A DNA stretch of 64,000 bases from Bacteroidales bacterium (GTDB taxonomy: Bacteria > Bacteroidota > Bacteroidia > Bacteroidales > P3), in contig JAFVCE010000017.1 of NCBI GenBank assembly GCA_017479385.1, positions 1 through 64,000 of the forward strand, given 5' to 3'. This document shows, one piece after another, positions 34,253 through 42,766 of this stretch. The notes under the pieces are model-generated. The model was given only the letters and a program-made list of their open reading frames with translations, made no database searches and was not told where the DNA came from. Made by a program: the position numbers and the translations under genes. Positions within the stretch are counted from its first letter, which is position 1. Every line of letters starts with the position of its first letter.

Positions 34253-35077
34253 ATGGCATACAGCACCGTATCACTAATCAATGCTGCGGGCTCGATTGCC
34301 GCAAATGACAAAAGATTATCCATTTGCCTAAAGCCAAATGGATTTTCTTTTTCGCTCATTGCTGCCAATACATTGTATATGGTTGGCGAAGCCGAGGGCA
34401 CCCCTTCTGGTACGTTGACCGATGTGGCAAACGACATTAAGAGTTACTTCGGCTCGCTGGGCATTGTCAGTATCGACCTGAAGGAGGCCGAACTCGTGGT
34501 GCCAGTCGCCACCTTCACGTGGGTACCCGACGAGGTGTACACCGCTGTCGACGACCGCAATTACCTCACCCTCACAGGTGCCGAAATCGGTTTCGAACAC
34601 GTCTATACGTGTCACAGCGACATACTGGGCGCGCAGTTGGTATTTGCCAGTGTCGATAGCCTCATTACCCCTTTCAAGATTGCCCTCCCTGGCATTAAGG
34701 TATGCTGCCAATACAACAAAACTGTCAACACCCAGTTGGCCACGCAGTGTGGAGACGGCAATCTTGCGCTCCTCAACCTCCGTGATGGCTATGCCGACCT
34801 AACGGCCTACCGCAAAGGCAAACTTGAGTTGTGTCGCACTTTCGCTTCGGCCAACGTAGACCAACTGCTCTTCCAGACGCTCGAGACAGTGAAACTCTTC
34901 ACCCTCGAGAGCGACACCTTCTGCCTGCTGCTTTGCGGCGAAGCCGACCGCGACATTTACGCCACCTTGCGCCCCTACTTCGCCTCGGTAGCGCTCTACA
35001 CCGGCCGCAAACTTACTTTCGCAACCGACGAGTTCCGCTCGCTCCACACCTATCGTCACGCCCTAACACTCTGCTAA
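34253..35077 (+). CDS. DUF3822 family protein
   Basis: A 274-residue cytosolic protein of the DUF3822 type, commonly found just before rsmD in Bacteroidales. Recognisable segments are KRLSICLKPNGFSFSLI near the N-terminus, FTWVPDEVYTAVDDRNYLTL, and the C-terminal CLLLCGEADRDIYATLRPYF, suggesting a degenerate actin/ASKHA-like fold. That fold is an inference. The ATG at 34253 avoids overlap with the previous gene. rsmD begins 3 bp after the stop. Confidence 0.82.
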   Translation: MAYSTVSLINAAGSIAANDKRLSICLKPNGFSFSLIAANTLYMVGEAEGTPSGTLTDVANDIKSYFGSLGIVSIDLKEAELVVPVATFTWVPDEVYTAVDDRNYLTLTGAEIGFEHVYTCHSDILGAQLVFASVDSLITPFKIALPGIKVCCQYNKTVNTQLATQCGDGNLALLNLRDGYADLTAYRKGKLELCRTFASANVDQLLFQTLETVKLFTLESDTFCLLLCGEADRDIYATLRPYFASVALYTGRKLTFATDEFRSLHTYRHALTLC

Positions 35078-35080
35078 ACT

Positions 35081-35626
35081 ATGCGTATCATTGCTGGAAA
35101 CCTGAGAGGTCGCCGCCTCAACCCACCCGAGAACCTGCCCGTCCGCCCCACGACCGACATGGCTCGCGAGAGCCTTTTCAACATACTGAACAACTATGTA
35201 GACTACGAAGACTGCAACGTACTCGACCTCTTTGCCGGCACCGGCGCCGTCTCGCTCGAATTCGTGTCGCGCGGTGCCGCCAGTGTAACAGCAGTCGAAA
35301 TCAACAACGCCTGCACCGACTTCATCCGCACCACTGCCTCGAAGTTTGGCGTTAACAACCTCCACGTTGTCAGAGCCGACGTGTACGACCTGCTAAAGCG
35401 CGCCTACAAGAAATTCGACATCGTTTTTGCCGACCCTCCCTACGCCTCCGAGGGGCTGCCAACGCTGCCCAACCTCGTGTTCGAAAAGCAGCTGCTAACC
35501 GACGATGGCATATTCGTACTCGAGCACCCGCGCGAGTTTTCGTTCGAAGAGCACCCCCATTTTTGGCAACATCGCAATTATGGCAAAGTCAACTTCAGTT
35601 TCTTTGCCAACCATTTAGACGAATAA
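35081..35626 (+). CDS. rsmD: 16S rRNA (guanine966-N2)-methyltransferase
   Basis: Methylates N2 of G966 in 16S rRNA using S-adenosylmethionine. The 181-residue length is standard. N-terminal RIIAGNLRGRRL and VRPTTDMARESLFNIL are RsmD signatures. The SAM-binding motif is VLDLFAGTGAVSLEF at about residue 47 and the catalytic DPPY is in FDIVFADPPYASE near 117. It is preceded by DUF3822, its usual Bacteroidales neighbour, and followed by purC after 33 bp. Confidence 0.95.
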   Translation: MRIIAGNLRGRRLNPPENLPVRPTTDMARESLFNILNNYVDYEDCNVLDLFAGTGAVSLEFVSRGAASVTAVEINNACTDFIRTTASKFGVNNLHVVRADVYDLLKRAYKKFDIVFADPPYASEGLPTLPNLVFEKQLLTDDGIFVLEHPREFSFEEHPHFWQHRNYGKVNFSFFANHLDE

Positions 35627-35659
35627 TATTTAACCTTTAATACAATTAAACTTCTGAAT

Positions 35660-36607
35660 ATGAAAGCAGTAGTCAAGACAAACTTCGTTTTTCCGAAACA
35701 AAAAAGCCTCTATGTGGGCAAAGTGCGCGATGTCTACAACATCGACGACCGCTACTTGGCCATGGTGGTCAGCGACCGCATTTCGGCTTTCGACGTGGTG
35801 CTCCCCAAAGGAATACCCTATAAAGGCCAGGTACTCAACCAGATAGCTTCCAAATTCCTCGACGCCACTGCCGACATCCTGCCCAACTGGAAGATTGCGA
35901 CCCCCGACCCGATGGTCACCGTAGGTCTCAAGTGCGAAGGTTTCAAAGTCGAGATGATTGTCCGCGGCTACCTCGCTGGCTCGGCATGGCGCGAATACAA
36001 GGCTGGCGCCCGCACCCTCTGCGGTGTGCCGCTGCCCGAAGGTATGGTCGAAAACCAAAAGTTCCCCACACCCATCATTACCCCTACAACCAAAGCCGAC
36101 GAAGGTCACGACGAGAACATCTCGCGCGACGAAATTATCAGCACAGGCCTTGTGAGTCGCGACGACTACGAGCAGCTTGAGCACTACGCCCTCGCCCTTT
36201 TCGAGCGTGGTAGCAAGATGGCCGCCGAGAAAGGCTTGATACTGGTCGATACCAAGTACGAGTTTGGCAATCGCGACGGCAAAATCTACCTCATCGACGA
36301 AATTCACACCCCCGACTCGAGCCGCTATTTCTACGCCGATGGCTACGAAGAGCGCCTCGCACGTGGCGAACACCAGCGCCAGTTGAGCAAGGAATTTGTG
36401 CGCGAATGGCTTATGGACAACGGTTTCCAGGGTCGCGAGGGCCAGCAGGTGCCCGAAATGACCGACGCCATTGTTTCGTCGATAACAGACCGATACATAG
36501 AACTTTACGAGCACATCACGGGCGAAAAATTTGTCAAAGCCGACGACTGCGCCGACATTGAGCGTCGCATCGAAACCAATGTCAGCGCCTGCCTCGCCAA
36601 ACTCTAA
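35660..36607 (+). CDS. purC: SAICAR synthase
   Basis: Phosphoribosylaminoimidazole-succinocarboxamide synthase, joining aspartate to CAIR in purine synthesis. The 315 residues match the longer form used by Bacteroidota and eukaryotes. Signatures are [55 protein letters not shown] and the C-terminal [19 protein letters not shown]. The start fits the family. No other pur gene is in the window. Confidence 0.97.
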   Translation: MKAVVKTNFVFPKQKSLYVGKVRDVYNIDDRYLAMVVSDRISAFDVVLPKGIPYKGQVLNQIASKFLDATADILPNWKIATPDPMVTVGLKCEGFKVEMIVRGYLAGSAWREYKAGARTLCGVPLPEGMVENQKFPTPIITPTTKADEGHDENISRDEIISTGLVSRDDYEQLEHYALALFERGSKMAAEKGLILVDTKYEFGNRDGKIYLIDEIHTPDSSRYFYADGYEERLARGEHQRQLSKEFVREWLMDNGFQGREGQQVPEMTDAIVSSITDRYIELYEHITGEKFVKADDCADIERRIETNVSACLAKL

Positions 36608-36695
36608 ACCAGACTCTTTTTTTGGCAAGAGGAGCAGTGCGCCAGCCCTCAGAGCACGCCGCTATGCACCACTTGCCTCCCAAAGACGCTTCGCA

Positions 36696-37163
36696 ATGGA
36701 GATAGAACGCAAATACCTGATAGACAGCTTGCCCAGCAACCTCGATAGTCATCCCCACGTCGAGATTGAGCAAGGCTACCTATGCACCACGCCCACCCTG
36801 CGCGTGCGCAGGATGGGCGCGCAGTGCTTCCTCACGGTCAAGGAGCGTCGCCCAGCCGAAGCGCAAGCCATCTTTAACCGCGAAGAGGAGTTCGAGCTGC
36901 CACACGAAGCCTACAATTCGCTCTTGGCAAAATGCGACGGGCGTGTGGTGACCAAGACGCGCTACTACCTGCCGCTCGAAAGTGGCCTCACAGCCGAGCT
37001 CGACATCTTCCACGGTCGCCATGAAGGGCTCTTTCTGGTCGAGGTCGAGTTCCCAAACGCTGCTGCGGTCAACAACTTCCGCCCACCATCGTGGTTCGGC
37101 GCCGACGTGTCGGCCGACCACCGTTACACCAACGCTTACCTTGCCAGCAACCCTGTTGCCTAA
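36696..37163 (+). CDS. CYTH domain protein
   Basis: A 155-residue protein of the CYTH superfamily, which binds triphosphates in a tunnel fold with divalent metal. The N-terminal ExExK signature is present as MEIERKYLID. Basic residues lining the tunnel appear in LRVRRM, LTVKERR and TKTRYYLP, and acidic ones in AELDIF and LVEVEF. Members include inorganic triphosphatases and class IV adenylate cyclases; the short single-domain form favours triphosphatase, an inference. The ATG at 36696 gives the exact motif at the N-terminus. Confidence 0.9.
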   Translation: MEIERKYLIDSLPSNLDSHPHVEIEQGYLCTTPTLRVRRMGAQCFLTVKERRPAEAQAIFNREEEFELPHEAYNSLLAKCDGRVVTKTRYYLPLESGLTAELDIFHGRHEGLFLVEVEFPNAAAVNNFRPPSWFGADVSADHRYTNAYLASNPVA

Positions 37164-37184
37164 CCATCCCAAAACTGCCTTACT

Positions 37185-38312
37185 ATGGTGATAATAGGCT
37201 TAATGTCAGGAACTTCGCTCGATGGCATCGACCTCGCTTGCTGCCAGTTTAATGCTGTTGGCTGTGGGGTTGACTATACCGTTCTCGCGGCCGAGACTGT
37301 GCCTTACTCCCCCCATTGGACGGCTCGACTTGCCACACTCGAGCAGGCTTCGGCGCTCGATTACGCGCTGGCCGACGTGCAGTTAGGTCACCTTCTGGGT
37401 CGCGAAATAAAGTCCTTCGTGCTCCGCCACAACCTTTCGGTCGACGCCATAGCCTCGCATGGGCACACCATCTTCCACCAACCTGAGCGCGGACTAACCA
37501 CGCAGATTGGCGACCTCGATGCCATAGCCGCCGAAACGGGATTGCCCGTCGTTGGCCGTTTTCGCCAACTCGACGTGGCCCTCGGCGGACAGGGGGCTCC
37601 GCTTGTGCCCATTGGCGACCGCCTGCTCTATGCCAACTACGAAGCTCGCCTCAACCTCGGCGGAATTTGCAATATCTCGTTTGGCGATGTGGCCTTCGAT
37701 GTGGCACCGTGCAATATGGCCCTCAACCTACTCGCCAAACGCCTCGGTCAACCGTTCGACGACCACGGTTCGCTCGCCCGCGAGGGGCGTGTTTTGCCAC
37801 AGCTGCTGACCGCGATGGACGCTTTGCCATACTATGCGCAAAGCGGACCAAAATCGCTTGGCAAGGAGTGGTTCGTTGCTAACTTCGAGCCTCTGCTCGA
37901 CCCCTCAATCAACACCGCAGACCTCTTGCGAACCACAACAGAACACATTGCAAAACAGGTTGCTAACATTCTTGTTGCCAACGGGTTAGGCTCGTTGCTC
38001 ATTACCGGCGGTGGGGCTCACAACGATTTTCTGGTCGAACTCATTGCCAACCATGCTCCAGAGTGTAATGTCACCGTGCCCGACGCGCTTACGGTCGACT
38101 ACAAAGAAGCCATCGTTTTTGCCCTCATGGGTTACCTGCGCCTGCGTGGCGAAGCCAACTGCTTGAGCTCTGTAACGGGTGCCCGATGCAACGTCTCGGG
38201 CGGAAACATATCCGGCCAAATGTTAAAATCCAAAACAGCCAAAAATCGATTTTTTGACTCTATAAATTTACATAAAATGCTGGAAATCAGCGTTTTAGGT
38301 GCTTTTATGTAA
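37185..38312 (+). CDS. anmK: Anhydro-N-acetylmuramic acid kinase
   Basis: Converts 1,6-anhydro-MurNAc to MurNAc-6-phosphate in peptidoglycan recycling. The 375-residue protein starts VIIGLMSGTSLDGIDLACC. Other signatures are ASHGHTIFHQPERGLTTQIGD, LNLGGICNISF, FDVAPCNM and ITGGGAHNDFLVE. The family usually ends soon after the GARCNVSGGN-type motif, but here about 30 more residues follow. The final part (38278-38312) is encoded by DNA that includes TGCTGGAAATCAG, the upstream flank of the 11-bp element. The tail therefore looks like read-through into repeat DNA. Confidence 0.95.
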   Translation: MVIIGLMSGTSLDGIDLACCQFNAVGCGVDYTVLAAETVPYSPHWTARLATLEQASALDYALADVQLGHLLGREIKSFVLRHNLSVDAIASHGHTIFHQPERGLTTQIGDLDAIAAETGLPVVGRFRQLDVALGGQGAPLVPIGDRLLYANYEARLNLGGICNISFGDVAFDVAPCNMALNLLAKRLGQPFDDHGSLAREGRVLPQLLTAMDALPYYAQSGPKSLGKEWFVANFEPLLDPSINTADLLRTTTEHIAKQVANILVANGLGSLLITGGGAHNDFLVELIANHAPECNVTVPDALTVDYKEAIVFALMGYLRLRGEANCLSSVTGARCNVSGGNISGQMLKSKTAKNRFFDSINLHKMLEISVLGAFM

Positions 38313-38390
38313 ACTATTGAAAATCAAGCTCTTGGAGGGGTTAGGGTCGTATTAAGGTCGTATTAACATCGCCTTGAGGTCGGATATGTT
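38278..38390 (+). repeat. 11-bp tandem-unit element, copy D
   Basis: Upstream flank TGCTGGAAATCAG (38278-38290, inside the anmK 3' end), then TTGAAAATCAA palindrome (38318-38328). Five units follow: TCTTGGAGGGG (38330), TTAGGGTCGTA, TTAAGGTCGTA, TTAACATCGCC, TTGAGGTCGGA (ending 38384). This is the longest array. It lies between convergent anmK and hemW. No T-rich terminator hairpin is obvious here, so the element itself may mark the transcript ends. Confidence 0.9.
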
Positions 38391-38445
38391 AAAAAGCACC
38401 ATTATTTTAACAATATTTTAACATTATCGGTTGCCCGATGTCAAG

Positions 38446-39555
38446 CTATCTGAAGAGGGTGGCTGCAATGCCGTCGGCCTGCAGCAGTCCTGCCTCGGTA
38501 GGCACCAAAAAGCCTCCCTCGTTGGTTAGCAAGCCGTTGCTGACCATAGGTTGAGCGGACTCTAACAGCAGGTTGGCCTGCTCTTGCCCCAGAGCCTCGA
38601 GGTCGATACCGGTGGTGGTGCGCAGCCCTGTTAGGAGAGCTTCGTTGTAGGCGTCGGTGGGGGAGAGGTGTTCGCTCTCGTGGTTGGCGTCGCCAGTGGC
38701 TAACGAGCTGATATAGAGCCCGATGTTGCTGCAGTTCCAACGCCGATAATTGCCGTCGAACGAGTGCGCCGCCGCGCCGTAGCCAATGTAGGGGTGGCGT
38801 GTCCAGTAGCGCGAATTGTGGAGCGAGCGATGGCCGGGCTTGGCAAAGTTCGATATTTCGTATTGCTGGTAGCCCTGCCTTGCAGCCCAGTTGAGCAGGG
38901 TTTGGTATTGGCCTAAAACCTCCTCCTCGGGGGCTGGGGTGAGCTTTTGCTCCTCGACCTGGCGGCATAGCAGGGTGGCCGGTTCGACGCTGAGGCTGTA
39001 GGCAGAGAGGTGCTTTACAGCGCTGGGCAACGTGGCAGCCACGTCGAGGGTGTGTTGCCACGAGGCGTGGCTACTGCCTGGCAGACCATAGATGAGGTCG
39101 ATACTGATGTTGCAGAAACCGGCCAAAGCGGCGTTGTCGATGGCTTCGAGAGCTTGCTTGGAGGTGTGCCTGCGTCGCAGGAGGGCGAGCTCGTCGTCGT
39201 TGAACGACTGTATGCCAATGCTCAATCGGTCGAATATATCCAGTTGGCGTAACTCGCTGAGATACTGCGGAGTGAGGTCGTCGGGGTTGCACTCGATGGT
39301 GGCCTCGCGCAGGTGGTCTAAGTTGTGGCGCCGACGCAGGGCTGCGACTATGGTGGCCAATTCTTCTACTGAGAGCAGCGAAGGCGTTCCTCCGCCGAAG
39401 TAGAGGGTTTCGACGGCAGTGTTGGGCCAAGGGCGAATGTCTATTTCTCGGCAGATGGCGGCTACGTAGTCGCTTTTGCTCTGCAGGGTGGCCACAGAGT
39501 AGAAAGCGCAGTAGCTGCACTTGCGCCGGCAGTAGGGTGTGTGGACGTAAATCAT
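38446..39555 (-). CDS. hemW: HemW-like radical SAM heme chaperone
   Basis: A 369-residue radical SAM protein of the HemN/HemW group. The cluster motif C-x3-C-x2-C is YCRRKCSYCAF at about residues 8-18. YFGGGTPSLLSVEEL and ECNPDDLTPQYLSEL follow, then RLSIGIQSFNDDELALLRR and the dimer-region motif QYEISNFAKPGHRSLHN. The lack of an N-terminal extension and the overall length favour HemW over true coproporphyrinogen III dehydrogenase. Encoded 21 bp after meaB and likely cotranscribed. Confidence 0.92.
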   Translation of the reverse strand: MIYVHTPYCRRKCSYCAFYSVATLQSKSDYVAAICREIDIRPWPNTAVETLYFGGGTPSLLSVEELATIVAALRRRHNLDHLREATIECNPDDLTPQYLSELRQLDIFDRLSIGIQSFNDDELALLRRRHTSKQALEAIDNAALAGFCNISIDLIYGLPGSSHASWQHTLDVAATLPSAVKHLSAYSLSVEPATLLCRQVEEQKLTPAPEEEVLGQYQTLLNWAARQGYQQYEISNFAKPGHRSLHNSRYWTRHPYIGYGAAAHSFDGNYRRWNCSNIGLYISSLATGDANHESEHLSPTDAYNEALLTGLRTTTGIDLEALGQEQANLLLESAQPMVSNGLLTNEGGFLVPTEAGLLQADGIAATLFR

Positions 39556-39576
39556 GACTGCCCTTGTTGGTTGCCC

Positions 39577-40665
39577 TCAAAGGTTGAGCAGCAGTTGGTC
39601 GGCTGCTGCGTAGGGGCTTATTTGGTTGTTGGCTATGCGGTTCGACATTTGTTCGATGCGCTCTTCCATACCTGGCAGCGAGTAGAAGCGGTCGCGCAGT
39701 CCGAGTTCTATGCTCTCTTCGAGAATGCGCAGGTTTTGCGTTGTGCGTTTGTGGTAGAAGTAGCCGTTGGCTTTGGTAAAGGCCACATAGTCCATCACTT
39801 TGCCCCAAATCTCGGCCACTCCCTCTTTGGTGTAGGCCGAGCAGCGCATAACCTCGACCGTGTAGCCCGATTCGGGTATGGGGAAGAGGTGTAGCGCGTT
39901 ACGGAACTGGGTGGCTGCCAGGTCGGCGCGAATGGGGTCGAGCTCGCACTTGTTGATGGCAATCATGTCGGCCATTTCCATAATGCCGCGCTTAATGCCC
40001 TGCAGCTCGTCGCCAGTGTTGGCCAGTTGCAGCAGTAGAAAGAAGTCTACCATCGAGTGGGCGGCTGTTTCGGACTGGCCCACGCCAACGGTTTCGACAA
40101 TCACCACGTCGAATCCTGCTGCTTCGCATAGGGTTATTATTTCGCGCGTTTTGCGCGCCACGCCGCCGAGCGAGCCGGCCGAGGGCGAGGGGCGTATAAA
40201 GGCATTGGGGTCTACCGATAGCTCCTCCATGCGCGTTTTGTCGCCCAGAATGCTGCCGTGGCTGCGTTGGCTGCTGGGGTCGATGGCAAGCACCGCCACG
40301 CGGTGGTTGTGGCTGGTAAGATACTTGCCGAGGGCTTCTATGAGTGTGCTTTTGCCGGCGCCGGGCACGCCAGTTATGCCCAAGCGTACAGAGCGGCCCG
40401 AGTGTGGAAGACATTGCTCGATGACCTCCTGCGCGTCGCGGTGGTGGGCTGGGAGCGAACTCTCGATGAGCGTTATGGCGCGGCTGAGCAGGGTACGGTC
40501 GCCATGCAGTATACCGTCGACCAACTGGTTGGGCGTGTACTGTTGGCGACGAGCTTTGAGGCGTTCGAGGTAGCCACTGTTAACCTGCTGTGGTTGAGCA
40601 ATTCCGTCCTTGACGCTCAGTGCCGACTCGTAGTCGAAGTTGGAGTATAGATGTTTGTCTTCCAT
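39577..40665 (-). CDS. meaB: Methylmalonyl-CoA mutase-associated GTPase MeaB
   Basis: G-protein chaperone that loads and protects adenosylcobalamin in methylmalonyl-CoA mutase. The 362-residue protein has Walker A GVPGAGKST (99-107), VLAIDPSSQRSHGSILGDKTRM, the switch region VETVGVGQSE and the base-recognition motif AINKCEL. The C-terminal helical dimerisation segment is present. It pairs in function with the mutase large subunit at 52960-55116, about 12 kb away, and lies upstream of hemW on the same strand. Confidence 0.95.
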   Translation of the reverse strand: MEDKHLYSNFDYESALSVKDGIAQPQQVNSGYLERLKARRQQYTPNQLVDGILHGDRTLLSRAITLIESSLPAHHRDAQEVIEQCLPHSGRSVRLGITGVPGAGKSTLIEALGKYLTSHNHRVAVLAIDPSSQRSHGSILGDKTRMEELSVDPNAFIRPSPSAGSLGGVARKTREIITLCEAAGFDVVIVETVGVGQSETAAHSMVDFFLLLQLANTGDELQGIKRGIMEMADMIAINKCELDPIRADLAATQFRNALHLFPIPESGYTVEVMRCSAYTKEGVAEIWGKVMDYVAFTKANGYFYHKRTTQNLRILEESIELGLRDRFYSLPGMEERIEQMSNRIANNQISPYAAADQLLLNL

Positions 40666-40715
40666 AATTTCCGTTAATAATAACGTGGCTTTTCGTTTTT
40701 TATTGTGTATTATTC

Positions 40716-40749
40716 AAAAAAAGAGGCCTCGTTTTGGGGCCTCTTTTTT
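40716..40749 (-). terminator. Bidirectional terminator next to the CAT tRNA
   Basis: AGAGGCC (40722-40728) with GGCCTCT (40738-40744), flanked by an A-run on the left and a T-run on the right. It directly follows the tRNA 3' end on the minus strand. Confidence 0.88.
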
Positions 40750-40750
40750 G

Positions 40751-40824
40751 TAGCGGGAATCAGACTTGAACTGATGACCTCCGGGTTATGAATCCAGCGC
40801 TCTAACCAGCTGAGCTATCCCGCC
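40751..40824 (-). tRNA. tRNA with CAT anticodon (probably elongator Met)
   Basis: 74 nt on the minus strand. Acceptor GGCGGGA pairs with TCCCGCT (G1-T72 wobble). D arm GCTC/GAGC. Anticodon loop TTCATAA gives CAT. T arm ATCAG-TTCAAGT-CTGAT. Discriminator A, CCA not encoded. The anticodon stem CTGGA/CCCGG has an A31-C39 mismatch and a T-G pair. A G1-containing acceptor argues against initiator tRNA. Elongator Met is most likely; a lysidine-modified tRNA-Ile cannot be excluded. Confidence 0.9.
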
Positions 40825-40851
40825 ACTTTGATATCTTCCTAAAAACGGGTG

Positions 40852-40859
40852 CAAAATTA
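40852..40859 (-). promoter_or_regulatory. -7 box (TAATTTTG) for the CAT tRNA
   Basis: TAATTTTGC on the minus strand, about 28 bp upstream of the tRNA 5' end. Confidence 0.65.
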
Positions 40860-41002
40860 CTGCTTTTTTTCGATATGGCAAAATAAATTTTTAGTCTAAA
40901 TATTTAATGCTCGGGTAATCAGTGTTTTAAATTCGATATTTTTTTTTGTTTTGAGTTTTTGGAGGGCTGTAGGAGGCTGCTGTATGTTTCTTTTCTGGCA
41001 AA

Positions 41003-41030
41003 AAATCAGGGCCTGCAGTGCAGGCCCTGA
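41003..41030 (-). terminator. Terminator after rubredoxin
   Basis: TCAGGGCCTGCA (41006-41017), one base, TGCAGGCCCTGA (41019-41030). The A-run at about 41000-41004 is a T-run on the minus strand. Confidence 0.88.
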
Positions 41031-41057
41031 CGTGGTTTTGTTGTCGATTGGTTTGGG

Positions 41058-41219
41058 CTATTCTTGCACCGAGAAGTCGCTTTTTCCAACACCGCAAAGG
41101 GGGCACACCCAAGTGTCGGGGATGTCTTCGAAAGCAGTTCCTGGGGCGATGCCACTGTCGGGGTCGCCAACGGCGGGGTCGTAGACGTAGCCGCAAATGT
41201 TGCAAACATATTTTTTCAT
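41058..41219 (-). CDS. Rubredoxin
   Basis: A 53-residue electron carrier with one Fe(Cys)4 site, missed easily because it is so short. The N-terminus is [19 protein letters not shown], with Cys6 and Cys9, and the second pair lies in [15 protein letters not shown]. Both C-x2-C motifs and the conserved aromatic residues are intact. It lies 28 bp downstream of a SPOR protein and near a universal stress protein on the same strand, and a strong terminator follows. A role in reducing oxygen or peroxide in an anaerobe is the usual one; the partner is not in view. Confidence 0.97.
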   Translation of the reverse strand: MKKYVCNICGYVYDPAVGDPDSGIAPGTAFEDIPDTWVCPLCGVGKSDFSVQE

Positions 41220-41247
41220 GATGATTTGTTTTGGTTGTTAGTTTATG

Positions 41248-41703
41248 TTAAAAGTCGTCTTCGCTTTCGGGCACAAGGTCGTTGAAGTCGAGTGGGGCAG
41301 GGTAGATGTTGTCCTTGATGATGTAGCCACCGTAGGTTTCCTTGATAGATTGTAAGAAGCGGTAGGCCTCGAGGCGGGTGCGGAAGTCGCCGACTTTGAC
41401 CTTGAAGTTGGGTTCGTCGAAAATAATGTAGGCTTGCAGTTCGGAGTGTTCGGCCACAAAGCGGTCGCGCAGTTCGAAAGCGCGGTCTTTAGAATTGGCG
41501 CCAGAGAGCGAGGCAATCTGAATGCGGTAGCCTGGAATGGTCTGCACACGCTCGTTGAACTCGATGTGTTTCTGCACCATGTCGGCCACCTTCACATCGC
41601 CCTTCACCTCGACGAATATCGAGGCGTTTTGTTGCGCCGAGAGGGTGGTGGTGAGCAAGAGCGCGGTTATTATCGACAAAGCCAGTTTGGTTTTTGCAGT
41701 CAT
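41248..41703 (-). CDS. Secreted SPOR domain protein
   Basis: A 151-residue exported protein. The signal peptide is MTAKTKLALSIITALLLTTTLSA. The C-terminal half, from about residue 58, is a SPOR domain: GYRIQIASLSGANSKDRAFE, AYIIFDEPNFKVKVGDFRTR and YRFLQSIKETYGGYIIKDN. SPOR domains bind denuded septal peptidoglycan, so the protein probably acts in the periplasm. It lies between rubredoxin and the universal stress gene, with short gaps. Confidence 0.88.
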   Translation of the reverse strand: MTAKTKLALSIITALLLTTTLSAQQNASIFVEVKGDVKVADMVQKHIEFNERVQTIPGYRIQIASLSGANSKDRAFELRDRFVAEHSELQAYIIFDEPNFKVKVGDFRTRLEAYRFLQSIKETYGGYIIKDNIYPAPLDFNDLVPESEDDF

Positions 41704-41751
41704 TGGGGGAATTGTATTGTGGGGTGGTTGTTATCCGTTAGTTGTCATTGT

Positions 41752-42576
41752 TCAAAAGTGGCCACCGCTCGAGAGGGTGAGTTGTTCGGGGCGAACGGTG
41801 AGGATGGGGATTTTAGACATCTCGAGCATCTGGTTGGCGTAGGAGCCGAGCAGCAGGTTAGAGAACGAGCGCTCCTGTTCGGTCATGATGGCAATGAGGT
41901 CGGCCTTGTTCTCTTCGGCAAAGGCAAGGGTCTCGGCGGTGAGGTTTTTGTGCACCTCGTGCATTGTTGTTTTGTAGCGTATGCCAGCGTTTTCGAGCAG
42001 TTTTTGGGTCTGAACCACATAACTGTTAACCACGTTGCGAATGTCTTGTGCTGTCGAGGTGTAGAGGCCCATGATGTAGACTTCAGAGCCGAATGTTTTG
42101 GCAAAATGGATGGTCATAGGCACCTTTTGGCGAGTGTCGTCGCTGCTGTCGAGTGGGAGGATAATTCGCTCCAAGTCTTTGTTGAAGTTGAAGTCCTCGC
42201 GCAAAGTCAGCACAGGTATTTTCGACTCGGCAATGGTTCGGTAGGTGTTGCGGCCAATCCACTTGTTTGTCAGGCCCGACATACCGTGCGTTCCCACAAC
42301 AACGAGCTGGGCGTTGTCCTCCTCGGCTTGGCTGGTGAGTTCTTCCGACACCTTGCCAGAACGTATGGTGTAATCAATCCGAATGCCTTTGAGTAGGTGG
42401 GCTACTCCGGCGTTGCGCCTCTCGATTTCGGAGCGAATGGGAGCCTCGTCCTCGTCGCGTTCTTTAACGTAGACAAGTCTCAAATTGCATTGCCAGCGAT
42501 TGGCTATGTCGATTGCCAAGTCGACGGCTTTTGCCGACCCTGACGAGAAGTCGAAACCAACAACGATGTAGTTCAT
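41752..42576 (-). CDS. Universal stress protein, tandem UspA domains
   Basis: A 274-residue protein with two Usp domains. The first begins MNYIVVGFDFSSGSAKAVDLA and ends with the nucleotide-loop motif VVVGTHGMSGLTNKWIG at about residues 92-108. The second begins near RIILPLDSSDDTRQ and ends with MTEQERSFSNLLLGSYA, where the G-2x-G-9x-G motif is degraded. ATP binding by the first domain only is therefore plausible. Its own TATCTTTG box lies upstream, divergent from the rnf operon. Confidence 0.9.
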   Translation of the reverse strand: MNYIVVGFDFSSGSAKAVDLAIDIANRWQCNLRLVYVKERDEDEAPIRSEIERRNAGVAHLLKGIRIDYTIRSGKVSEELTSQAEEDNAQLVVVGTHGMSGLTNKWIGRNTYRTIAESKIPVLTLREDFNFNKDLERIILPLDSSDDTRQKVPMTIHFAKTFGSEVYIMGLYTSTAQDIRNVVNSYVVQTQKLLENAGIRYKTTMHEVHKNLTAETLAFAEENKADLIAIMTEQERSFSNLLLGSYANQMLEMSKIPILTVRPEQLTLSSGGHF

Positions 42577-42630
42577 AACCTATTTATTCTTCTACAGTTT
42601 TTTTGCTTCTTAACTATCTATTTCGATATG

Positions 42631-42638
42631 CAAAGATA
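42631..42638 (-). promoter_or_regulatory. -7 box (TATCTTTG) for the universal stress gene
   Basis: TATCTTTGC on the minus strand, 55 bp from the ATG at 42576. SPOR and rubredoxin genes may be cotranscribed from it. Confidence 0.65.
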
Positions 42639-42688
42639 CAACTTTTTTTCAATCTACAGACAATTGTTTAAAAAAAATATTTTTTTTC

Positions 42689-42719
42689 TTTGCCGTTTGC
42701 CAAAAAAATCGTAACTTTG
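42689..42719 (+). promoter_or_regulatory. Promoter of the rnf operon
   Basis: TTTG at about 42689-42692 and TAACTTTG at 42712-42719 with 19 bp between. ATG of rnfB at 42767. Confidence 0.7.
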
Positions 42720-42766
42720 CAAATTATTATATGAAGAAAAAATATTAGTCCTAAATTAAACTAAAA

